A DNA stretch of 64,000 nucleotides from Tilletiopsis washingtonensis (lineage: Eukaryota; Basidiomycota; Exobasidiomycetes; Entylomatales), in NCBI RefSeq assembly GCF_003144115.1, contig NW_020312009.1:619342-683341 (forward strand). The letters are read 5' to 3'. The position numbers were made by a program, and so were the translations under genes. Shown here piece after piece: positions 57,400-64,000 of the stretch. Numbering within the stretch: position 1 is the stretch's first letter; each line of letters starts with the position of its first letter. Below the pieces are notes generated by a model. That model worked only from the letters and a program-made list of their open reading frames with translations. It did not search any database and was not told the origin of the DNA.

Positions 57400-60300
57400 A
57401 TGGCCCAGGCGCAGGTCAGTCTCGCCTGCGGCGCCTGGCTCGCACTGCTGAGCGCCAGCCCCCGCAGCGCCAGCGCCCTCCGGCCCAGCAGCAGCGCACC
57501 ACCTCGGCTCAGCGACAGGCGCAGGACCAGGCGTCGCTGACGGTCGCCAGCAGCATGCAGGCCGTGCGCATGCTGCTCGAGACGTCGATCTCCTGCTTCA
57601 CCTACCTGCGCGCCCTCTTTCCCGAGGGCAACTTCGAGGACGCTATCGTGCCTTCGGCGCGCACGCTGATGGACGCCAACGGCAACCCGCAGAAGACGCC
57701 GCGCGACGGCAGCATCAAGGTACGTGTGCGCGGCATCGTGCGCAGACGGCTTCGTGAACCCTTGCTGCACAGGTGAAGAAGCTGCGCCGCGGCTGGAGCA
57801 CTGAGGCGGACCAGCTTCTCTCCTACCTCGAAGGTGGCGTCGCCGATGCCCTCGAGCGCAACTACCTCTCGTCTCTCATCCTAGCGCTCTCGCTCGATCC
57901 TGCCCGGCCAAACGATGTGATCGAGTCATACACGTTCAAGTGGGTGCTTCAGGCAGCGAGCGCCAGACGGTGCGCTGAGCTTCTGTCGCGCCGCAGCTTC
58001 TCCTACAAGACCCTCGAGGACGGCAGCGGCAAGGTTCCCGTGCTGGAGATGGTCGACAAGCTGCGCGGCATCTCGATCTACAACAGCGACGCCGAGGCGG
58101 CGATGCCATCGTGCCGCGATGTGCGCGCCGCCGTGCAAGTCAGTGCTGCACGCTGAGCAGCTCGAGCTGCGCCTGCTCACAAGACTCAAGTCCATCGTGC
58201 GCTCGCTCATCACCCTGACTCAATCGCTGACGGACCTGCCGCGTGCGTGTAGCAGCGACATCCCTCTGCTACGCTCCGCTGATACGGCACTCTCGCAGGT
58301 CGACGCTATTTGTTCGTCTTCGCTTGCGCAGCGCCCATGTCGAGCTAACGTCGAGTCTGGCACACAGGTCGCTCAAGCTTATTTACAACAGCACGGCGCC
58401 CGATGACTATGAGGTGCGGGTGCATCGTCGAGCTCCGCTCAGCCGGCGCTCACCCATTCAACCGCAGCCCGAGAACTTCTCGCCGTCCGACCCGATTCAG
58501 GACCGCTTTCTCTTCGCCACGTCTGGTCTGGGAGAGCGCGCAGATCAGGTACGTCCGCCCATCCAGGTCTGTCCTCTTTCGGCCTGCTGATCGTCCTTCA
58601 GGTCCGCATCGGCGCCCTCGACACGGGCCACCACGGGTGAGCTTGCTGTCGCGCGATCGTCGCGCACAATCTCACATCAGATCTGCAGGATGAGCATTCA
58701 CATTGCCTCGATTGCCCACCTTCTCCCACCTGCGGACGAGGTGATGCAGGCTCCGGGCGAATCACGCGCCATGGCGTCTCGCCGCTCCGAGGCTGTGGCG
58801 CAGGGAGCAAGCGCTACTGAGCGCGTGGTCCTATGGGATGCCGAGGAGCAGGTCGCGGACGACGACCAGCTGGATATCGATCAGCGCGGTGCTGTCGGCC
58901 GAGTCGGAGCGTCCACCAAGCAACACGCCCAAGACGACGCTCGGATGCGCAACGAGCGCGTCGGCCTGCTACGTACTGACCGTAGCATGCCAGTTGGTCT
59001 CAAGATGGCGAACGGCGGCATCGGTCCCGTACCGCCGTCGGCCGTCGAGGAAGCGATGCGTCGCGCCAGTGCACGGGCGATGGGCGACTCAGAGGGCGCA
59101 GGTGACGACATTGGCGATGTGAGTTGCATGGACGCCGCTGTGGATGCCACGTTCTGATGACCCCGTCCTTCAGCTCGAGACGTTCATCGCCAAGGCGGTC
59201 AGGCGGGAGTGGGACGAAGAGGGATCGACTAACGCAGCGCTGATGCAGCATGTGAGCAGTCAATCTCGAGGCGGCAAGACGGTCAACTCACACCTCGCAC
59301 AACAGGTGCAGAGTCCGGGCTACACTGCGTCTGCGGCGGGCACCCTTCTGTACGAGGCATCGAACGCGTCTGCCGCCCAGGCCTCGGACGTCGAGGCGCA
59401 GCTTCCCTTTGCTCTCATCGACGAGGCGATGCAGTCCGACGCTGCCTCGCCGCTTACTCCAACGCGTCGCTCCAGCCGGCGACCCTTGCCCGTGCCGGCC
59501 AGACTAAACGCAGTCATCGACGCGACGACTTCGCCAGACGAGTCTCGACGCCCGTCTCGCGGCGTGTCCACGCCTATAGCGGAGCAAGACGAGGGCTTGG
59601 ATGCCCCGCCGCATCAGTCCATCCCTCCGGCGCTTGGCACTGCGACGACGCGCGCTTCTTCGCCAGCAGGTGGCGGCTCACAGACTCGTCAAGACACTGT
59701 GAGAGCTCTGCCGATGCGCGGAGCGAAGTCCACGCGCCCTTCGCCAGTACCAGGATCATCTACAAGCTCCGACACGCAGCCGAGCAAGAGCATGCGCGTC
59801 CTCTCGTCTAAGGTCGCCTCACAGCGAGCGCAGCGCGCCAAGAAGAAGGACACGGTCGAGTGCGACTGTGGCGATCAGGTCGATGACGGCCTGATGCTGT
59901 GCTGCGACGTCTGTGACCACTGGGTGCGCTCTGAGCCATGCTCGATCAGACCGTCGCTAAGCTGACAGATCGCTCAGGTCCACGCATGCTGCTACGGCTA
60001 CATGACGGATGACTCGCTGCCGACCGTGCTGCAGTGCTAGTGAGTCCGAAGCTCCCCATCATCTCGCATCGCTGACCGCTTCCCAGCTCCTGTGCCGTCA
60101 GCAACGATCCGCGACACAGCGTCGAGCAGGACGCGCACCGGCAGAGCACGCTGGCAGAGCTTGCGACTCTAGCTCTCATGCGCCGGGCGCTGGCGAAGCT
60201 CTACGACGACAGCGCCAGCGGAGGCAAGAGCGGCGGCTGGCCGGGCACTGGTCCATTCGCCAAGCGCATCGGTTGCAGCCTTCAGCAAGCCAAACAGATC

Positions 60301-61148
60301 CGCGAGCGCTGTGCATCCGAGGGCTTCCTCTACGTCAATCCGCGACGCTCGGCCAACTCGCACAAGAAGATGCAGCAGGACGACATCGCCGTCGTCCGTA
60401 CGCTCGACCAGATGCGCGTGAAGCGCCGCCAGTACTTCACTGCCGGTCTTGGCGTCGAGGCGGACATTCTCGCTCGCTGGGAAAACGTGTGCCTGCCGAA
60501 AGCAGCGCACGACGACGACGACATCGTCATGGACGACCTTGTCGAGCATCCGGTTCGTGCGACGCGTGCTTCTCTCCTGCCGCTCTGCTGACGCGACGCA
60601 GTCTGGTGGAGACGAGATCGAGTCGCTGGAGCACAGCTCGCCCGGCCCCACCGCGGCAATCAAGGCGTCCTCTGCGAGCGAGGCGCAAGCCGCGACTGGC
60701 GGCGCCGTGGTGCAGCCGCCCGAGCGCGACGATGTGCCGATGGACAGCCTGAACGAGAGCGAGGTGCTGCTCTCACCTGCCGAGGTGCAGCAGGGTGCAG
60801 CCATGGCCGCCGTTGCTCGACAGCGACAGGCTCTGTCGGTGAGTGAGCCAGTCACACGTCTGGCTGCCACAGGGCTGACATGTGCTGCGCGTGCTCCCCT
60901 GGCAGTCGGACGAGACCCAGGCTACTTCGTCCAGGCTCCCCTCCTCCACTCCTCCAACGAGCAGTGCCGCACGCGAGACACCTCTCGGCAACCTGGCCGG
61001 CACGAAGCGAGCTGTCCCGACGGAGAGCGAGGATGCTGGTCAGAGCAGCGTCTCAGCCGGCGGCTCACAGTCTAAGCTTGCGCGCACCGTCCGCAAGAAG
61101 CAGTCCCTCTCCTTCCCCATTGAGCTCGACGACCACGACGCCGACTGA
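57400..61148 (+). CDS. HOP1: Meiotic chromosome axis protein Hop1 (HORMA, PHD, winged helix)
   Basis: Hop1 coats meiotic chromosome axes and promotes double-strand breaks and homologue bias. Exons: 57400-57414, 57468-57719, 57773-57939, 57997-58120, 58161-58242, 58299-58311, 58368-58413, 58468-58548, 58602-58636, 58689-59118, 59174-59923, 59978-60039, 60087-60552, 60602-60838, 60906-61148 (1000 residues). HORMA domain, residues about 40-290: VRMLLETSISCFTYLRALFP, VIESYTFNFSYKTLED, VRSLITLTQSLTDLPRRYLS, YNSTAPDDYEPENFSP. A central PHD finger (CDCGDQVDDGLMLCCDVCDHW, residues about 645-690; VHACCYG follows) and a winged-helix region (PFAKRIGCSLQQAKQIRERC) match the chromatin-binding region of fungal Hop1. 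A basic C-terminal patch (KLARTVRKKQSLSF) could be the closure motif. The 40-nt intron at 58121 and the 13-nt exon are the weakest borders. Confidence 0.93.
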
Positions 61149-61805
61149 GCCCAGCATGACGCCTGACGATGTACCGCACTCCATTATACTCTGACTCGCA
61201 TTCGTATGAGCTGCTCTTGGTCGCGATGGCTAGGGGAGCCACGAGCAGGTTTCCGCTGCTGAGGCAGACAGCGGACGCAGATGCAGCAAGAGGCAAGGAG
61301 AGGAGGGGGGCTGCGGCAGCTCTCACAGCGCCGAACGAGGTGCCGGTACGCGCGCCCCTACGCTCTGACTCTGCGCGCACCCGCAGCCGGCTGCAAGATC
61401 GCCGAGCGTCCGAGCAGCCAGTCGGCCCCGGCGTGAAGGACACAGGCAGGACTCAATCGTCCGCACGACTGCGAGGAGTGAGAGCTTCTTCGGTCCTGTC
61501 GCGGCGTGAGCACGCGCGTTTGTCCGCCACACGTTCCCTGACGGCCAAGCTGCAGCGAGGCGCGAGTGCGGAGCTCCGCCCCCGGCCGCTAGCGCGGAGG
61601 GGTCCTGAGCCGCCGGTACGCAGCGGCAGTGTGCCGCCGGCTGACCAGCTTGCCGCCAGCGCCGGAAGGCAGCCTCAGGGCGGCAGGTCATCATGCTTGC
61701 GCGCCCAGCAGCAATGTGCCATCCAGTGGCGAGAGCAGGGCGGGCTGCAGCATACATAAAGCGCCAGCTCGGCCTCTGCGCATGCGACCCATCGACTCCG
61801 CAATC
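61149..61805. other. Intergenic region HOP1 / histidine phosphatase
   Basis: A 657-bp gap between tandem genes, holding the HOP1 3' end and the promoter of the phosphatase. A TATA-like TACATAAA lies at 61753-61760, 46 bp before the ATG. Nothing else is recognised. Confidence 0.4.
61753..61760 (+). promoter_or_regulatory. TATA-like element of the secreted phosphatase gene
   Basis: TACATAAA stands in otherwise GC-rich sequence 46 bp upstream of the start codon. It is a plausible TATA box for a regulated secreted protein, judged only by position and composition. Confidence 0.3.
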
Positions 61806-62586
61806 ATGAAGCTCACCACCCTGCTCGCCCTGGCGCTTGTGCCTGCCGTGCACGCCTACTCGAACCGCGTGTTCCTCATCCGGCACGGAGAGAAGCCGGC
61901 GGACGACTCGACGAGTGAGCACGACGCAGCTTCATGCGCTCGAGTGCCTGCTGAGACATCTCCTCTGCAGCCGGCCTGAGCAGCAAGGGCATGAGCCGGG
62001 CACAGTGCCTGCGCAACGTGTTCACCAAGGCGAACGGCTACGACATCGGTGCGTGCCGTTCGTGCAGCCCTTGCACCCATCCCTGACCCTCAGTCCGCAG
62101 GCTACATCATCACGCAGGACTACAAGAAGTCCGGCGCCCGCAACCGCCCGTACCAGACGGTGCGTAGCGTGTGCGAAGCCCGCGTACTGAGCTGATGCGA
62201 GGCTCGAGCAGGTTCTGCCGCTCAGCCAAGACCTCGGACTCAAGATCGACCACTCGTGCGACCGCGACGACACGGACTGCGCGACCTCGTCGATCAAGAA
62301 GTTCGCAAGCAGCTCCGGCAAGGACGTGCTGCTCTGCTGGGAGCACGATGTCAGTCGCGGCGGACTGCCGAGCGAGCCACACGCTGACACCGATCACAGG
62401 CGCTCAGCGACATCTCCAAGGCTCTCGGCGACGAATTCGACTACCCCAGCAGCCACTTCGACTTGATCTACGAGGTGAGAAGACTGGCTGACGACTCGCG
62501 GCGGCTGCTCACGCTTGTCGCCGCAGATCCAGAACAAGCAGCTCACGGACGACAGCCCGTACTCAGAGGCGTGCCAGGGCCTCGAC
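61806..62586 (+). CDS. Secreted histidine phosphatase superfamily protein (3' end unresolved)
   Basis: Phosphoglycerate-mutase-like histidine phosphatase, probably exported. Exons: 61806-61914, 61971-62048, 62101-62159, 62212-62349, 62400-62474, 62527 to about 62586. A signal peptide is clear (MKLTTLLALALVPAVHA), followed directly by the catalytic RVFLIRHGEKP (Arg26, His27). GLSSKGMSRAQCLRNVF and the second catalytic His in VLLCWEHD complete the fold. Fungal homologues end near a C-x-GLD motif, here SEACQGLD at about 62563-62583. However, the frame has no stop there and stays open to 63156, across the antisense exons of the next gene. The end given is therefore where homology stops, not a stop codon. 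A further small intron or a frame error is likely. An in-frame ATG at 61782 is less likely as start. Confidence 0.8.
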
Positions 62587-62786
62587 AACCGAGGCAGAGG
62601 CGTCGCACACGAAATGAGACTCACTCTGACGATGCTGCTCGGACGCGCTGTGCCTGCACATGTCGCGCGTGCAGGCGTCGTTGCTCCTGCGGAGCTCGCG
62701 AGATCACAGCAGGCGTGTCCGATGGTCCCGGGAGAGGCAGCGATGGCAATAAGCAAGTGGCAAGACGTGTGTGGGTCCCTGTGCAA

Positions 62787-64000
62787 TCATGCGAGCTCGT
62801 ACGGCCGATTGTCGAGCAGCTTGCGCGCCCATGTGCCGATCTTGCGGTACACGCCGCGCGAGGCCTGCACGGACGTGCTCATAGTGAAGAAGTCGTGCGG
62901 CTCGAGGGCCTGGCGAATGCGGTGTCAGCGCGCTCGCATGCCGCAGGTCCCGGGCGTGACGCACCACGCAGACGTATTCAACGGCGGCGCCGGCGCTGCG
63001 CGACCGCTTGACGAACTCCTTGCCCTCGTCGAGCAGGCACTCTGTGCGACTGCGTCAGCATGCGTCTCGGCCGGCCTGCCACGTGCAGCTCACCCAGGGC
63101 GCCATTGGCCACGAATGCCGGGCAGTGCTGCGCGTACTCCTCCTTGGGCTGGTTGACGGGTGAGATCCAGGGGTTCTCAAGGTTGGCGAGGGTGCCGTTG
63201 CGGTGCTTGTGCTTCGGCCCAACACGCATGGCGTCGAGGCCCCAGATCGGGAACGAGCGCGTGATGATGTCGTACTTGATGTTGTCCTCGCGCGAGGGCC
63301 AGTGCTGGTCCACTGCCGACACCCACGGCTGCGCGCGCTGTCAGCACAGCCTCGTCTGTGGACTTCAGCGCACTCACCGAGAGCAGGATCATGCCCAGCG
63401 GCTTCTGCGAGTGGCCCTCGCCGTGCAGTGCCGGCATCTCGAGGCGCAGGTAGCGCTCGAGCGCGAGCGAAAGGTGCGAGCCGAACGAGTCGCCGCCCAG
63501 GAAGATCTGGTCAGGCGCATAGCCCATCGACTGGAGGTGCAGCCAGGCGGCCAGCGCCTGCGTCACCGGAATCGGGAACGCGCCGTGTGGCGCAAGGGCG
63601 TAGTCGACGGCTGCCAGGCCACGTCAGCGCGAGTGAAGGGGCAGCATCAGAGAGACACTCACAGAAGACGTCGATGCCCGTCGTGCTGGCCAGGTTGCGC
63701 GCCAGCGTCTGGCCCATGAAGATATCGCCGGCCGCGAAGGTCACGCCGGCGCCTCCGTCTACGCCAGATACACCCCGTCAGCGACGCTCGCCGCCAGCCG
63801 GCGGCCCACTCACGGAAGTACAGGATCACAGGCCGGTCGCGCTTGCTGCCGTCCAGCTCCGGCGGGGCCTCGCCTGCCTTGCGCATGAACCAGAACGCCC
63901 GCGTGCGCGCCTTGGCCCAGCTGGGGTCAACGAGCGGCGGGCCCGTGTACGTCGGGCTGCGGACCATGGCGCTGCTCGAGCCCGAGTGGATTGTGAGAAG
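62787..64000 (-). CDS. Alpha/beta hydrolase fold-3 protein (5' end outside window)
   Basis: Esterase/deacetylase-type enzyme, similar in layout to fungal sterol-acetate esterases of the Say1 kind; substrate unknown. Exons: 63814-64000 (open at the edge), 63663-63758, 63378-63610, 63094-63328, 62965-63041, 62787-62909. The oxyanion motif is YFHGGAGVTFAAGD, the nucleophile elbow FLGGDSFGSHLSLAL, and the catalytic acid lies in the ENPWISP region or just before the ECLLDEGKEF segment. The catalytic His is in LEPHDFFTM. VDYALAPHGAFPIPVTQALA is typical of the family. The frame is open to the window edge, so the N-terminus, possibly with a membrane anchor, is missing. Confidence 0.9.

Overview
The window looks like a gene-dense, GC-rich (roughly two-thirds G+C by eye) chromosome segment of a basidiomycete fungus, most likely one of the intron-rich Ustilaginomycotina such as an Exobasidiomycetes-type yeast. 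The reasons are many very short introns (mostly 50-65 nt, GTGAGT or GTGCGT donors, CTGAC/CTAAC branch sites, CAG acceptors), intergenic gaps of 0.2-1.2 kb, and an all-eukaryotic, all-housekeeping gene set that includes the checkpoint clamp RAD1 and a HOP1 of the HORMA-PHD type. The exact genus cannot be told from sequence alone.

I model 29 protein genes (27 with both ends inside the window or nearly so; SND1 cut at the left edge, an alpha/beta hydrolase cut at the right edge), with about 133 introns. Where I give exons, the summed length is a multiple of three, the phases join, and the joined protein matches the named family. Exons were placed by eye, so individual borders may be off.

Layout, left to right. 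0-9.3 kb: SND1 (-), ALO1 (+), CSN12-like PCI protein (+), small acidic protein (-). 9.6-16.4 kb: orphan protein (+), YAH1 ferredoxin (-), PHD-containing MYST acetyltransferase (-). 17-25.8 kb: a tRNA-Cys-like copy, CNS1 co-chaperone (+), large coiled-coil orphan (-), EamA transporter (+), HSP31 (-). 26.4-37.4 kb: CSN1 (+), SH3 protein of the LSB1/PIN3 type (-), SEC65/SRP19 (+), F-box-like protein (-), RAD1 (+). 37.7-42 kb: GTR2 (-), THOC5-like (+), tRNA-Cys(GCA) with intron (+), glutaredoxin-like (+). 42-50.6 kb: carnosine N-methyltransferase family (-), succinate-semialdehyde dehydrogenase (+), DNA primase PRI1 (-), cytochrome b5-like MAPR protein (+). 50.8-64 kb: mitochondrial ribosomal mL38 (-), RNase P p30 RPP1 (+), flavin monooxygenase (-), HOP1 (+), secreted histidine phosphatase (+), alpha/beta hydrolase (-).

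The genes do not form a pathway cluster. There is no transposon, CRISPR-like array or secondary-metabolite cluster that I can support. Recurring themes are chance neighbours: genome maintenance (RAD1, PRI1, HOP1), RNA and protein biogenesis (SEC65, RPP1, THOC5, mL38), and proteasome-lid-like PCI proteins (CSN1, CSN12). Many pairs are divergent and share short promoters. The most unusual things are a 312-bp repeat carrying tRNA-Cys in two copies, several microexons (3, 13, 14, 18 and 22 nt), twin MCB-like boxes upstream of PRI1, and three orphan proteins. I did not find an obviously novel biological system.
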